From: an uncultured Bacteroidales bacterium
GTDB taxonomy: Bacteria; Bacteroidota; Bacteroidia; Bacteroidales; P3
Reading direction: 5' to 3'
Assembly (NCBI GenBank): GCA_944320465.1
Contig: CALUHO010000003.1
Span: 62,001-126,000 of the forward strand
DNA length: 64,000 nucleotides
Below the pieces are notes generated by a model, which worked only from the letters and a program-made list of their open reading frames with translations, searched no databases and was not told the DNA's origin. Each line of letters begins with the position of its first letter. Position 1 is the first letter of the stretch. Made by a program: the position numbers and the translations under genes. Below, piece after piece: positions 44,001-53,099 of this stretch.

Positions 44001-46430
44001 GATGCTGCCGAGCGGGGTGGCGATGGTATCAGTGAAGGTATTGGAGGCCAAATCGTATTTGAAGATGAGGTTTCCATAGCTCTGGCTGAACCAGAGATCC
44101 TTGCCGTCGCTGAAGATTTGTCCCAGACGGGTGTATTGGGGCAGCGGCAACAAGGTTTCCTCGCTCAGGGCGGTTCCATCCTTGAGTGTCCTCAGCAAGG
44201 CGCAACGGCTGTTGCCTTGCATGTAGAACGAATAGATGGTGTCGTTCAGGAAAGCGTAGGAGGTTTCCACATTGCCCCGGGCTTCCCATGCGGCAATGAC
44301 AGAAGGCTCTTCCATGGCTTTCCGGCTCTTGGCCTCCGAGGGGAATTCAAAGCCTGCGTTCCATTGCATGGGGCCGGTTCCGCTGTTGGCCAGGTTGAAG
44401 CCTGAACGCATTTCTTCTTCCGGTTTCATGGTAATCCGGAGCGTGTCGTCCACTACGTCAAAACGGGGCTGGAGAAGCCGGATGTCCACGTTCTCTTCGG
44501 TCTGGTTCAGTTCCACGGTGGCGGTGTAGGTGTTGTAGTCGGGACGTGTGGCGGTCAGGACGTAGGTGCCGGTTTCCATGTCTTCGATACGGAACGCTCC
44601 TTGGGCATCGGTTTCTGCCGTGTAGACCAGAATGTCATCCTGCTTTTCCAAGCGGATAGCCACATTCTCCACTTTTTCTCCGCCAAAGCTGACTGTCCCT
44701 TGGACAACACTGTATTCCGGTTCCCAGACTTTGAAGTTGTCTACGTAGAAATGGAATCCGTACCCGTAGGGGTTTGCTTCGGAGCGGCTGTTGCCGTCCA
44801 CGCGGAAGCGGAAACGGGCGGATGGTTTCCCGGCGGCCAGTTCTGTAATGTCATACGTGTAGTATGTCAGTGCTTTTCCGTTGCCTTGCGTGGTGTCCTT
44901 GCACACGGTCTGCCAGCCTTCCCCGGTGTTGATTTCCAGGAAAAGAGTGTCGCAGAAGGGCGGATTGGACCAGTTGATTGTCTGGGCTGTCTGAAATCTT
45001 ATCAGGATGGTTTCGTGCTTGGAGAAGTCCAGTTCCTTGGATAACAGCATGTCGGAGAAATGGATGTTCTGTCCGCCGGCATTGTAGTCCAGAAGGATCG
45101 TGTTGGGTTCGTTTTCGGCGATGGATTGGAGTGAGGAAACCTGCCATGGGCTTTGTTCGTCCATGCTGGTGTCCTGGATCCGCCAGTAGTTGGTTGCTAA
45201 GGACATGGAGTTGAAATCCTCAATGAACGGGAGCTGTCGGGAATCGGGCAGATTGAGGGTCAGTTCGGCACCTTCCGATTCCTGACTGCCGTACAGGGCT
45301 TTGAGGCTGTAGACGGTTTCCTCGCCTTGGGCTACGTTCCCTAAATCATAGGTGTAGGCATCCCTGCCGATGGGTTCGGCATTGATTTTCTCTCCATCGG
45401 CATAGAGGTTGTAACCGCTGAAATTGTCGGGGCAAGGAACTCGTTCCAGCTCGAATACGACAAGAGGCTCTGCATTCTGTCCTATATCCTGGAATCCGAG
45501 CAGGATGTTGGTGATTCCCTCCGGGGATTCAAGGACTTCGATGCCGCAGGCGGAATTGTATCCGTCCAATCCGAGCACGGAATCCTTGCGGGCAAGGAGA
45601 TACCTTCTTCCCGTGGGTTGGCCGGTCTCCATGTCGAATTCCACGATGCGGGAATAAGGGCCATCGTAAGGAATGGGATACCCTGCCTCCAGGTCCATGA
45701 TGCCCAGTTCGCTGTGGGCGTAAATTTTCCCATTGTGATAGGCTGTGCCGTACACGCTCAGGTAAGGAGAGTTGGTGAGGTCATCGGCAAAGCTGAAATT
45801 CAAGGCAGAGTCTTTTATCACGCTGCCATCCCGGTCTATGAACGCGCTGGTGGTCCAGTCTCCGATTTCAAAACCGCCTTTCCCCTCGTCCAAGGTTGGG
45901 ATGTAGCAGATATGGCGGACTGGGCGGTCGGTATTGATGGCACCAATCAATTTCCTGTTTTCCAGGTCTATCTTGGCAATCTTGTTGATGTTCTCGTAGC
46001 CGCCGTAGAAATATTCCCCGTCGTAGGCCAGATCCCGGAGGCTGGCTTCCATGCCTTCGATTTCGAACTGTTCGATGAAGTTGCCGTATAAGTCGTATTT
46101 GAAGAAGACCGACGCGCCGGAACTGTTCCAGGAACTCATGTAGATGTATTCTCCATCTGAGGCTGGGTTGCGCGGATGCCCTTGGGTGGTGATTCCGTCC
46201 AATCGGTAAGTGGCGATGTGTGTCAATGGCAAATCCGTCCATTCGGTCTTTTGCTGCCCGGCCGTTTCTTGGGGCGGAGACCAGCGGAGGCGGATGCTGT
46301 CGGCCCAGAGCCGGGTGTATTCCAGGTTGGAAGGAGGAATCAAGCCGCTTCCTTCCTGAGCAAGCGCTGGGATGCAGGAAATCGTTCCCATGGCCATGCA
46401 GAGAGTCCGAATCATGAAAGACTTTTTCAT
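41034..46430 (-). CDS. Giant T9SS-secreted adhesin-like protein
   Basis: 1798 residues with a signal peptide (MKKSFMIRTLCMAMGTISCIPALAQ). In order: a short FnIII-like segment, a propeller-like region to about 340, a choice-of-anchor J / cleaved-adhesin domain at about 403-572 (FIEDFNSMSLATNYWRIQD; YVDNFKVWEPE), a carboxypeptidase regulatory-like fold at about 575-650 (GTVSFGGEKVENVAIRLEK), a second propeller-like region, FnIII-like segments, a second cleaved-adhesin domain at about 1162-1340 (NESFEQMEAF; DWLISPEI; VDDIYIGP), and a T9SS sorting tail from about 1720 (ISGRAYEAEICNIN-like: LSGRAYEAEICNINGSNM; QGLYLVLIRQDG). Such domains occur in gingipain/HagA adhesins. It is probably surface-bound. 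A TPR-LuxR regulator lies directly upstream on the same strand. Confidence 0.9.
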   Translation of the reverse strand: MKKSFMIRTLCMAMGTISCIPALAQEGSGLIPPSNLEYTRLWADSIRLRWSPPQETAGQQKTEWTDLPLTHIATYRLDGITTQGHPRNPASDGEYIYMSSWNSSGASVFFKYDLYGNFIEQFEIEGMEASLRDLAYDGEYFYGGYENINKIAKIDLENRKLIGAINTDRPVRHICYIPTLDEGKGGFEIGDWTTSAFIDRDGSVIKDSALNFSFADDLTNSPYLSVYGTAYHNGKIYAHSELGIMDLEAGYPIPYDGPYSRIVEFDMETGQPTGRRYLLARKDSVLGLDGYNSACGIEVLESPEGITNILLGFQDIGQNAEPLVVFELERVPCPDNFSGYNLYADGEKINAEPIGRDAYTYDLGNVAQGEETVYSLKALYGSQESEGAELTLNLPDSRQLPFIEDFNSMSLATNYWRIQDTSMDEQSPWQVSSLQSIAENEPNTILLDYNAGGQNIHFSDMLLSKELDFSKHETILIRFQTAQTINWSNPPFCDTLFLEINTGEGWQTVCKDTTQGNGKALTYYTYDITELAAGKPSARFRFRVDGNSRSEANPYGYGFHFYVDNFKVWEPEYSVVQGTVSFGGEKVENVAIRLEKQDDILVYTAETDAQGAFRIEDMETGTYVLTATRPDYNTYTATVELNQTEENVDIRLLQPRFDVVDDTLRITMKPEEEMRSGFNLANSGTGPMQWNAGFEFPSEAKSRKAMEEPSVIAAWEARGNVETSYAFLNDTIYSFYMQGNSRCALLRTLKDGTALSEETLLPLPQYTRLGQIFSDGKDLWFSQSYGNLIFKYDLASNTFTDTIATPLGSIRLAAWNPAANTFFVGDNNTLYEIDKEGDSLHSYDISYKWINYIAVDAVSHEKPVLWVTRNNEEPEGGMQGEYLGVYEFSLDSANFTGRYFIANKHPQYVPPKYTSMETAVVSGFFGTTEYFPGRFSLFVTTAISRMGQQSANLCAVYNVAQSVKWISMEEYQGSLAAGESQPFHLDFNTEGMVHGDREQCLLNLNADIQIPSVQIPIVLEVDTAYENPCYTPRILSHEVNGMESVDLEWTVETESGALVTENLTGFTVRRNGQTLTDTLVTDMRFRDSAPVMGMNIYEIQASYDFPDYECSSPWSIPDTVTVIYTGNCATVTNLQASTERQRHVILTWDYPENELPEGEAFNESFEQMEAFRNTEDLGNGWTSKDMDRAATYGLTDFTYPHAGEALGFIVFDPMQTTPSSINQIGAYSGNRMVASFNARLDGASTNDWLISPEITDTTGTMSLFFMARTAFLNYGYEQLKVAYSTTGKDIEDFEFLNDGQALLVPGEWTQYSYTLPKETKYVALNCVSSNNFMLLVDDIYIGPARHHMNLESYSIYKNGEFFQDVTPRAYGFYDFALEDGSYTYTVQAKYDNGCVSDQSEAAAVDIEFKHGITPARGLTAVINDQSKSIDLNWKEPAWGPAETIGYHNGLEYGFALSSSSNEPVPFSAAIKIDADDQTLMDYSISAVSIGFFNYCKATAFVIDMESGQYVAEQAVPYMNEQSFTTVSFDYPVLLEIGKSYLAGVRIDEYQANTYPLGQDAGPVATGQGEWFSQDGSNWTTLSEQFANQENGNWCIDAVLEVVTHPLDAGNMKQDRKVSFAPASQNGELQIKRQKAEETQYPLLSTSAAKAQYPEIAIEGYQLCRDGNSLQKQPEQIFAYQDKDVTEGQTYIYQVLTTYENEETAMSDSLQVVFITDVQNEASLQQDFKVWTSSRHVFIQNLSGRAYEAEICNINGSNMARRTSVSESLTEIPMENAAQGLYLVLIRQDGKLFVKKIVL

Positions 46431-46480
46431 AAGAAAGTTTTTGTTGGTTTTACGATAGTTTCAGCATTTGTCTTTCTCCG

Positions 46481-46549
46481 GGATGCCGGGCGGATGTGGC
46501 TTCGGGCTTGCTGTCGGGCCAGGGAGCCTGCGTCCCTTTCCCGGCATCC
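46481..46549 (-). promoter_or_regulatory. Inverted repeat in the leader of the giant adhesin gene
   Basis: GGATGCCGGG (46481-46490) and CCCGGCATCC (46540-46549) are perfect 10-bp arms about 50 bases apart, in the 359-bp gap between the regulator and the adhesin gene. They could form an mRNA hairpin or be an operator; neither is shown. Apart from this and an A remnant, the gap holds no recognisable gene. Confidence 0.45.
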
Positions 46550-46745
46550 GGCTTGCGGTTCCAAGATTAAGGAAATTTCAGGAAGAGGCAACGGAAGACG
46601 GTTCGCCAAAATCCGAACCATGCTGCCGGATGGCTACGTCAAAGACACAACATGTTTTATATGTTGCTTGTTACGTGGTGTTTGTAGAGATGGGGACGAG
46701 GTGCGGCGTTCACGCGTCGTCTTGCCAGGGTCTCGTCCGGATTAT

Positions 46746-46775
46746 CCCGAATCGGTCATTAGACACGCCGGGTCT
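46746..46775. mobile_element. Family-A end remnant
   Basis: CCCGAATCGGTCATTAGACA then CGCCGGGTCTG matches one end of a family-A copy with a single change in the terminal repeat. The sequence then diverges, close to the stop codon of the regulator at 46790. Confidence 0.75.
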
Positions 46776-46789
46776 GTTCCCGATGGGGA

Positions 46790-48481
46790 TTATTTGAGAT
46801 TCATCAGGACTTCGATCAGATTCTCGGAAACATCTAATCCCATTTTCTTCTTGAGCCGGAATTTGGAGGTTTCCACGCCGCGGACAGAGCGGTTTGTCAT
46901 GATGGCTATTTCCTTGGTGGTCAGCCCCAGGCTGAGCAAGGCGGCAAAACGCTGGTCGCTGGCGGTCAGTCCGGGATATTTCTCGTTCAGGTTCTTGTAG
47001 AAGGCGGAGTTGACTTGCTCGAAACTGTATTTGAATTCTTCCCATCCTTTGCCTGCATAGAGTTCCTGCGCCAGGCTTTCTATTTCCCGTAGGCGTTTAT
47101 CGTTTTCGGCTTTGGAGACAGGCGATTGGAGTCGTTTTACGTTTTCCAGGATGTCTCCGGCTATCTCTTCCGATTTGACAAGCAGCAGGGCGTTTGTAGT
47201 CAGCTCTTTGTGTTTCAGTTCCAATTCGGAGCGGAAACGTTCGTTCAGTTTCTGCTTTTCGCTGTCGATGTGCTCTTTGAGGGAGTCGAGACGGTTGTTC
47301 AGCTGGTTGTATTCCCGGTTGCGGCGGATGAGCTTCCTGGCAATGAAAAGAGCGATGCCCAGAGCGGCCACGGCGAGGAGAGCCAGAATGGCTATATTCA
47401 GGTTCCTTCTGAATATCTTGTTCTTGTAGATGGCCAAGTCCCGTTCCAGAAGCTGTTTGGAGGTTTCAATCTGGTAGATGTCGAAGTCGGCTTTGAGACG
47501 GTTGATGTTCCGCTCGCTTTCTATGTTGAAAATGGAGTCGTCCAGCGATTGTTTCATGGCAAGGTGATTGTAGGCTTCCTTGTAATTCCCATGTTCCATG
47601 CAGAACCGGCTGAGCCGTTGGTGCGCCAAGGCTTCCAGCCGCTTGTGGTCCAGAATCGATGCTTCTTTCAGGCATTTTTCCAGCAGTTCCAGCCCGGCTT
47701 GGTCTTGCCCTTGATTCAGCAGGACCAAGGCCAGCCCGTATTCGACTTGGTTGCAGAGATAGTGGTTGTGCAGTTTGCGGGCTTCGTCCAGGGCTTTCCG
47801 GTAGCAATATTCAGATTCTTCCCACCGGGACAGCGCTTGCAGCGCATTGGCCATGTTGAGCAGGATGGAAACCTGTTTCCCGGTCGTGTCCGCCAGGAGG
47901 AAGGAATACTCGTAGGCGCGTTGCAGGCAGTACAGTACCGAGTCGTATTCCCCGTTGATTGCGTGGGCATTGGCTAAATTGTTGAGAACTCCTATCTCGA
48001 TGTCCCTGTCTTGCAGGCTTTGGTTGATTCTTCTTGCTCGCTTGAGGGCATGGATGGATTCTTGCGGGTTTTTCAGGCTGTTGAATACGTTGGAGATGCC
48101 GATGTAGGCCTTGGCCTGCATCCGGGGATTGGTGCCTTGGAGCTTGACAATCTTGTAAAAGTAGGCCAAGGAGTGTTCGTAGTCGGAAACATGGTAGTAG
48201 GCGAAGCCTAAGTTGTAGTACAACGATGAAAGGGTCTGGAAGTTGCTGTCATCGGGTTCCACGCAGCGTTGATAGGCGGCGATGCCTTCTTTCAAAACCG
48301 TAGTGGCACTGTTGTAAAGTTCGTTGTCTATGAGGTTCTTCGCATTTTCAAGGTATTGCCGTGCCGTATCGATGTAGGTACAACGCCCCCGTGTCTCTTC
48401 AGGATTCTGGTAGGCATGGGCTTCCTGCGTGCCGAAGCCCGTCAGGATGCATGAGAATAGTATGAAGGATTTTTTCAACAT
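46790..48481 (-). CDS. Membrane TPR sensor with LuxR-type HTH
   Basis: 563 residues with the architecture of the protein at 12425: signal peptide (MLKKSFILFSCILTGFGTQEAHA), TPR units to about 340 (LGFAYYHVSDYEHSLAYFYKI), transmembrane helix at about 360-385, coiled coil, and a C-terminal LuxR-type HTH at about 500-560 (TASDQRFAALLSLGLTTKEIA, NRSVRGVETSKFRLKKKMG). It is encoded just upstream of the giant adhesin on the same strand and downstream of lepB, also on the same strand. Its position suggests a role in controlling the adhesin, which is inference. Confidence 0.87.
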   Translation of the reverse strand: MLKKSFILFSCILTGFGTQEAHAYQNPEETRGRCTYIDTARQYLENAKNLIDNELYNSATTVLKEGIAAYQRCVEPDDSNFQTLSSLYYNLGFAYYHVSDYEHSLAYFYKIVKLQGTNPRMQAKAYIGISNVFNSLKNPQESIHALKRARRINQSLQDRDIEIGVLNNLANAHAINGEYDSVLYCLQRAYEYSFLLADTTGKQVSILLNMANALQALSRWEESEYCYRKALDEARKLHNHYLCNQVEYGLALVLLNQGQDQAGLELLEKCLKEASILDHKRLEALAHQRLSRFCMEHGNYKEAYNHLAMKQSLDDSIFNIESERNINRLKADFDIYQIETSKQLLERDLAIYKNKIFRRNLNIAILALLAVAALGIALFIARKLIRRNREYNQLNNRLDSLKEHIDSEKQKLNERFRSELELKHKELTTNALLLVKSEEIAGDILENVKRLQSPVSKAENDKRLREIESLAQELYAGKGWEEFKYSFEQVNSAFYKNLNEKYPGLTASDQRFAALLSLGLTTKEIAIMTNRSVRGVETSKFRLKKKMGLDVSENLIEVLMNLK

Positions 48482-48557
48482 ATCACGGCTTGCCCTTGCG
48501 GGACTGACATGCCTTGGATGGAAGCCGTTCCGAAGCCGGAGACCCCTGCGGCGTCGA

Positions 48558-50084
48558 TTACCGGATCAGCCGCATCACCTTGTTCCAGCGTACTTTCTTC
48601 AGACCGCTGGCATCCTTGTCCCAGGAGAACCAGACGATGAACGCCTTGCCGACCAAGTGGTCTTCAGGCACGAAGCCCCAGTAGCGGGAATCGGCCGAAT
48701 TGTGGCGGTTGTCGCCCATGGCCCAGTAATAGTCCATCTTGCAGGTGTAGGTATCGCTCTCTTCTCCATTGATGAAAATCCGTCCGTCCGCTTCCACGCG
48801 CAGTTCGTTGCCTTCGTAAATCCGGATCAGGCGTTCGTAGAGGGCGATGTTCTTACTGTCTAACTGCAGCACGTCTCCTTTCTTAGGCACATAAACCGGG
48901 CCGTAGTTGTCCACATTCCAAGGATAGTCCACCGGGCTGAAAGGGAAGAGCCGTCCATCGCCCATGCCGGCCGGTTCGATGATGGGTTCAACGCCTTGCA
49001 CGCCGGGAATCTGCCGGATTCTGGCTACCATTTCCTCGGTCAAAGGCACTGTGCCGTAGTCGGGGTTGAAAAGCATTTTCAAGTCGGCTTCTGAAACGCC
49101 CAGTTCGCGCCATGTCTTGTGGGCGACCACCATCGGCGAGGGCAGGATCCGGTAATTGTACTGCAAGAGTTCCGGATTTTCGGCCATTTGACCGTTGATA
49201 TAGACTTGGCGGTCTCGAATCGCTACTGTGTCGCCGGGCAAGCCTATGCAGCGTTTCACAAAGTTTTCACGACGGTCTACCGGGCGGTAGGTGATACGCC
49301 CGAAATTGGCCTTGTCGCGCCATACGCGCTCGCGGCCTACTTCCTTGACCAAGGTGTTGTAGCTGATATTGCTTTGGAATACGCTCGAAACTGTGTCCCC
49401 GTCAGGAAAGTTGAATACAATCACATCGTTATGCTTCACTTGCCGGAATCCGGGCATACGGTGGTAGGGGAGTTCGAGCCAAGTGAGGTAGGAGGGCACG
49501 TCCTTGGTGAGCGGCAAGGTATGCTGCACGAAAGGAAAGCTCAGCACGGTCTGCGGCATCCTTGGCCCATAAGCGACTTTGCTGACAAAGAGGAAGTCTC
49601 CCACGTTCAACGACTTTTCCATCGAAGAGGAAGGAATCACATAGCCTTTGAAATAGAAGGCGTGGATAATCAGTACGGCTACCAGAGCGAACACGATGGT
49701 GTCGAACCATTCGCGGGCCGAGGATTTCTTGACCGGCGGGAGGTCTTTGGCGCAGGTGTATTTCTCCTTGTTGCGGAAGACCAAATGCGGGAAGTAGAGG
49801 AAAAAGAAAACGCTGGCAGCTAAGCATTCCTGAATCCTACGGCGTTTGTACCCGTAAGAGGTTTCAACGCACAGCAACCAGAAAATGAAGACATTGATAA
49901 AAGGGAAGAACAGGAAGATGAAGTGGGTGTACCATTTCACTTTCAGGATGCGGATCCAGACCCATTCTCCGTAGAAAGGCACTAAGACCAAGTAGGGATT
50001 CCGGCCGGAATCTTTGAACACGCCCCACAAGGAGGGCAACAGCAAAAGCTTGTAAACGATAATGGTCAGAATCCCTGCTAACAT
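48558..50084 (-). CDS. lepB: Signal peptidase I
   Basis: Membrane serine protease that cleaves Sec signal peptides at the outer face of the inner membrane. At 508 residues it is longer than the E. coli enzyme, as usual in Bacteroidetes, with several N-terminal hydrophobic segments including one at about 124-146 before the catalytic domain. The catalytic Ser lies in SSSMEKSLNVGDF near 155 and the Lys in FVKRCIGLPGDTVAI near 277. A long insertion at about 280-440 separates this from the final GDNRHNSADSRYWGFVP box. Many exported proteins in this window would depend on it. Confidence 0.95.
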   Translation of the reverse strand: MLAGILTIIVYKLLLLPSLWGVFKDSGRNPYLVLVPFYGEWVWIRILKVKWYTHFIFLFFPFINVFIFWLLCVETSYGYKRRRIQECLAASVFFFLYFPHLVFRNKEKYTCAKDLPPVKKSSAREWFDTIVFALVAVLIIHAFYFKGYVIPSSSMEKSLNVGDFLFVSKVAYGPRMPQTVLSFPFVQHTLPLTKDVPSYLTWLELPYHRMPGFRQVKHNDVIVFNFPDGDTVSSVFQSNISYNTLVKEVGRERVWRDKANFGRITYRPVDRRENFVKRCIGLPGDTVAIRDRQVYINGQMAENPELLQYNYRILPSPMVVAHKTWRELGVSEADLKMLFNPDYGTVPLTEEMVARIRQIPGVQGVEPIIEPAGMGDGRLFPFSPVDYPWNVDNYGPVYVPKKGDVLQLDSKNIALYERLIRIYEGNELRVEADGRIFINGEESDTYTCKMDYYWAMGDNRHNSADSRYWGFVPEDHLVGKAFIVWFSWDKDASGLKKVRWNKVMRLIR

Positions 50085-50299
50085 GGTCTAGTAGTTTTGA
50101 TGGGAGCCTCTATTTCGAAAAGAATATCTTTTCAAAGTTTTCCCTGCCAGAGGTAACTGTAGGGCGTTAATTTCTGTCAAAAAACACTTATTAACGTGGG
50201 CCTCGTTGAATATTTCTAATTTTGTTTCTGCGCTCGGCTTGCACTGCTGTCCGTCCAAGTCCGAGTCCCGAAGACAACGCCGCAGATTGCCTTTACTAA

Positions 50300-50503
50300 G
50301 AAGCTGTTTAAAATTTCTTGCAATCCTGAAAAGGCTGAATTTTCAGGGAGCGGTTTCAGGATTTTGTTTGCCCATCGGGTGCTATTTCGGGGCTTTTTTG
50401 CGTTTTTCACGTCCGATAGCTTGGCTATCCTCCTTTGAAAAACGCGGCAAAATCCCTCGAAATTTCCTCCCGATGCCTCAAACAAATAAATTTAAACAGC
50501 TTC
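50300..50503 (+). mobile_element. Family-B palindromic repeat, complete copy B2
   Basis: 204 bp, ends GAAGCTGTTTAAA and TTTAAACAGCTTC, flanked by TAA at 50297-50299 and 50504-50506. Internal hairpins include CCTGAAAA/TTTTCAGG and a long arm CGTTTTTC/GAAAAACG enclosing GATAGC/GCTATC. It lies between lepB and clpP, 8 bases past the clpP stop. The rest of the gap (50085-50299) holds no recognised gene. Confidence 0.88.
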
Positions 50504-50510
50504 TAATACG

Positions 50511-51182
50511 CTATTTTTTCGGTTTTTCGAGGATTTCATCAATCATCCCATACTCCAGCGCTTCCTGCGAGGTCATCCAGAAGTCGCGGTCGGCATCCTT
50601 GTAGATTTTCTCGTAAGGCTGGCCGCTGTGTTCGGCGATGATGTCGTAAAGTTCCTTCTTTACCTTGAGGATTTCGCGGGCGGTAATCTCGATGTCCGAA
50701 GCCTGCCCTTCCGCACCTCCGAGCGGCTGGTGAATCAGCACGCGGGAGTGCTTCAAGGCCGAGCGTTTGCCTTTGGCTCCGGCGCAGAGCAGGATGGAAC
50801 CCATCGAGGCTGCCATGCCGGTACAGATTGTGGCTACGTCCGATGAAACGTACTGCATCGTGTCGTAGATGCCAAGGCCGGCATAAACCGAACCGCCGGG
50901 CGTGTTGAGGTAAATCTGGATATCCTTCTTGGAGTCCACCGAATCGAGGAACAGCAGCTGGGCCTGGATGATGTTGGCCACTTCGTCGTTGATGGCCGTT
51001 CCCAAGAAGATGATACGGTCCATCATCAAACGGGAGAACACATCCATCTGCGCCACGTTCAGCTGGCGTTCCTCGATAATGGTTGGCGAAATATAGGCCC
51101 GGGTATAGGCATCAAAGCGGTCTAAAGCCAGACTGCTGATGCCCCGATGCCCCATGGCGTATTTTCTGAATTCGTTGTTCAT
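50511..51182 (-). CDS. clpP: ATP-dependent Clp protease proteolytic subunit
   Basis: Serine protease that forms the 14-mer chamber of ClpXP or ClpAP; the ATPase partners are not in this window. The start [11 protein letters not shown] at 51182 gives 223 residues, the usual Bacteroidetes length, and is preferred over an ATG 23 codons upstream. The catalytic triad is visible: Ser in [11 protein letters not shown] near 125, His in LIHQPLGG near 150 and Asp in DADRDFW near 199. It lies downstream of tig in the common tig-clpP order, with a 206-bp gap that contains a near-duplicate of TTTCAAGCAGC(G/T)TGTCAGA. Confidence 0.96.
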   Translation of the reverse strand: MNNEFRKYAMGHRGISSLALDRFDAYTRAYISPTIIEERQLNVAQMDVFSRLMMDRIIFLGTAINDEVANIIQAQLLFLDSVDSKKDIQIYLNTPGGSVYAGLGIYDTMQYVSSDVATICTGMAASMGSILLCAGAKGKRSALKHSRVLIHQPLGGAEGQASDIEITAREILKVKKELYDIIAEHSGQPYEKIYKDADRDFWMTSQEALEYGMIDEILEKPKK

Positions 51183-51388
51183 TTCAGTTTCTTTTTGGGA
51201 GTGAATCGGAATAAATATCCGTTTGCTTGTCCGTGAGAATCCGGCAACCACACGGATGCCCGAAAGTTTCCTGCTTCAAGCAGCTTGTCAGACAGCACTC
51301 TGTTTCAAGCAGCGTGTCAGAACGGCTAAGATACGAGGCGTTCGTTTTTATGATTGCCAAGAAATACCCGTTCTGACAAGCCACATTA

Positions 51389-52783
51389 TTACTTCTTGGT
51401 TCCGTCTTTCTGAAGAATAGCCACAAACTCATCCATATTCACGTCCTTCGTTTCCATCTGCGTCTTCTCCATGAACAGGGCTGTCAGCTTTTCTTCAAAA
51501 ACCATGTCGTAGACACGTTTCACTTCTTCCTCGTTCTTCATCATCGAATCGATGAAAGCTTCAATGCGCTTCTTGCTTTCTTCGTCTTCGGCATTTACCG
51601 GGAAGTACTGGGCCAGCACCCGGTTTTTGTAGAAGTCGCGCAAATCCTGCATTTCCAGCTTCACTTCGTACTGGGCGGTGATCTTGTTCTGGATCAAATC
51701 CCAGCGCAGCGAGCGTTCAATCTGCTTGAGTTCTTCTTCGGGGATGTCGTTGATGGGTTCCTGCTTCTTCTCTTCGGCCTCGCGGTTGGTTTCGGAGATG
51801 ACCCAACGCTTGATGAAGTCCATCGGCAGGTCGAACTTGGTATTGTCGATGATTTTGTCTACGGTATCTACAAAAAGTTTCTTGTCGCTATGCTGCTTGT
51901 AGTAGCCTTCGATTTCCTTGCGCATTTGTTCGCGGAAAGCGGTTTCGTCCTTGATTTCCACGCCGGGGTAAGCCTTGGCGTAAAGGTCTTCTCCGGGAAC
52001 GGCCGGTTCCACGTGGGTGATGCTGTCGATCCGGAAACGGAACTTGGGCGCGATGTTGGCCAGCTCTTCTTCCTTGATGTTGAGCATCGAAGAGAGGTCG
52101 GCCTTGTTCTTGAATGCCTTCTGGATTTCAAAGTCCACGGTGTCTCCCACCTTCTTGCCGATGAACTGCTTCTGGATGGTCTTCAGGGCAATCAGGTCGA
52201 TGGCAATCGACGTCTTTGTGTTGATGCCGCCTTCCTTGATGTTGCCTTCTTCATCCAATTCGAAGAGTTCCCCGCCCAAGGTGTCGGCAGCGCCTGCGGT
52301 TTCAGGACTGCTGACCACGCCGTAGCGGCGGCAGATGCTTTCCTGATGCTTGTCGATTTGTTCATCGGTGGCCACTACATGGTAAGCCGTCGTCTTGATG
52401 CCGGCCAGGTCGATCGAGAATTCGGGAGCCAGCCCGATTTCGAACCACATCGTGAAGTTGCCGGGGTTCTCGAAATCGTATTCGCTTTTCTTTTCCTCTT
52501 CCGGCACGGGGAGGGCATGGCCTAAGATATCGATTTTGTTTTCCTTGATATAATTGGTTATGCTTTCGGCCACGATCTTGTTGATTTGATCCATCAAGAC
52601 GGCTTGCCCGTACATTTTCTTTACAATCCCCATGGGAACCTGCCCGGGACGGAACCCGTGCATCGTTACCTTCTTACGATAATTCTTCAACTCCTCGGCA
52701 ACCTTGCCTTCGTAATCCTGGGGTACCAGTTCCAACTTCAGGTAAGCGGACAATTCCCCTTTTGGTTCTCTTGTGATGTTCAT
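51389..52783 (-). CDS. tig: Trigger factor
   Basis: Ribosome-bound chaperone that meets nascent chains at the exit tunnel. In the 464 residues the N-terminal ribosome-binding domain carries the signature HGFRPGQVPMGIVKKMYG near 41-58, followed by a weakly conserved PPIase domain (SIAIDLIALKTIQKQFIGKKVGDTVDF near 200) and the helical C-terminal substrate domain. Length fits Bacteroidetes members. The first residues MNITREPKGEL agree with the family start. It is transcribed toward clpP from a predicted promoter at about 52880. Confidence 0.95.
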   Translation of the reverse strand: MNITREPKGELSAYLKLELVPQDYEGKVAEELKNYRKKVTMHGFRPGQVPMGIVKKMYGQAVLMDQINKIVAESITNYIKENKIDILGHALPVPEEEKKSEYDFENPGNFTMWFEIGLAPEFSIDLAGIKTTAYHVVATDEQIDKHQESICRRYGVVSSPETAGAADTLGGELFELDEEGNIKEGGINTKTSIAIDLIALKTIQKQFIGKKVGDTVDFEIQKAFKNKADLSSMLNIKEEELANIAPKFRFRIDSITHVEPAVPGEDLYAKAYPGVEIKDETAFREQMRKEIEGYYKQHSDKKLFVDTVDKIIDNTKFDLPMDFIKRWVISETNREAEEKKQEPINDIPEEELKQIERSLRWDLIQNKITAQYEVKLEMQDLRDFYKNRVLAQYFPVNAEDEESKKRIEAFIDSMMKNEEEVKRVYDMVFEEKLTALFMEKTQMETKDVNMDEFVAILQKDGTKK

Positions 52784-52878
52784 TATTTTACAAATATTTA
52801 AATATCAGCGTTTCCTGTTTTTGTCTGCGTGCGATGCCCATGTCGGCATCATGCTCTTCCAGCGGACAAACCAAATAG

Positions 52879-52886
52879 CAAAGATA
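52879..52886 (-). promoter_or_regulatory. Putative -7 box for tig
   Basis: TATCTTTG on the minus strand, a perfect TAnnTTTG, about 95 bases upstream of tig. No TTTG lies at the expected spacing. The rest of the 316-bp gap up to 53099 shows nothing clear. Confidence 0.4.
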
Positions 52887-53099
52887 GGTAAAAATCCGAA
52901 TACGCAGGCTTGGGCATGTTTCTGTAATTCGGGGCATGATTCCGCGCGTGCAGGTAGATGCCGTTTGACGGCCAATGTTTAATTTTACCATTGATTCCGT
53001 TGGCAGGCTTGGATGGCATCGGTTTCGTCACGGCTTCGGTTTTGAAAGTTATAAAAGTTTGGAAAACAGTGTTTTTGTAAAAATAAAAAATGTCCGGAT

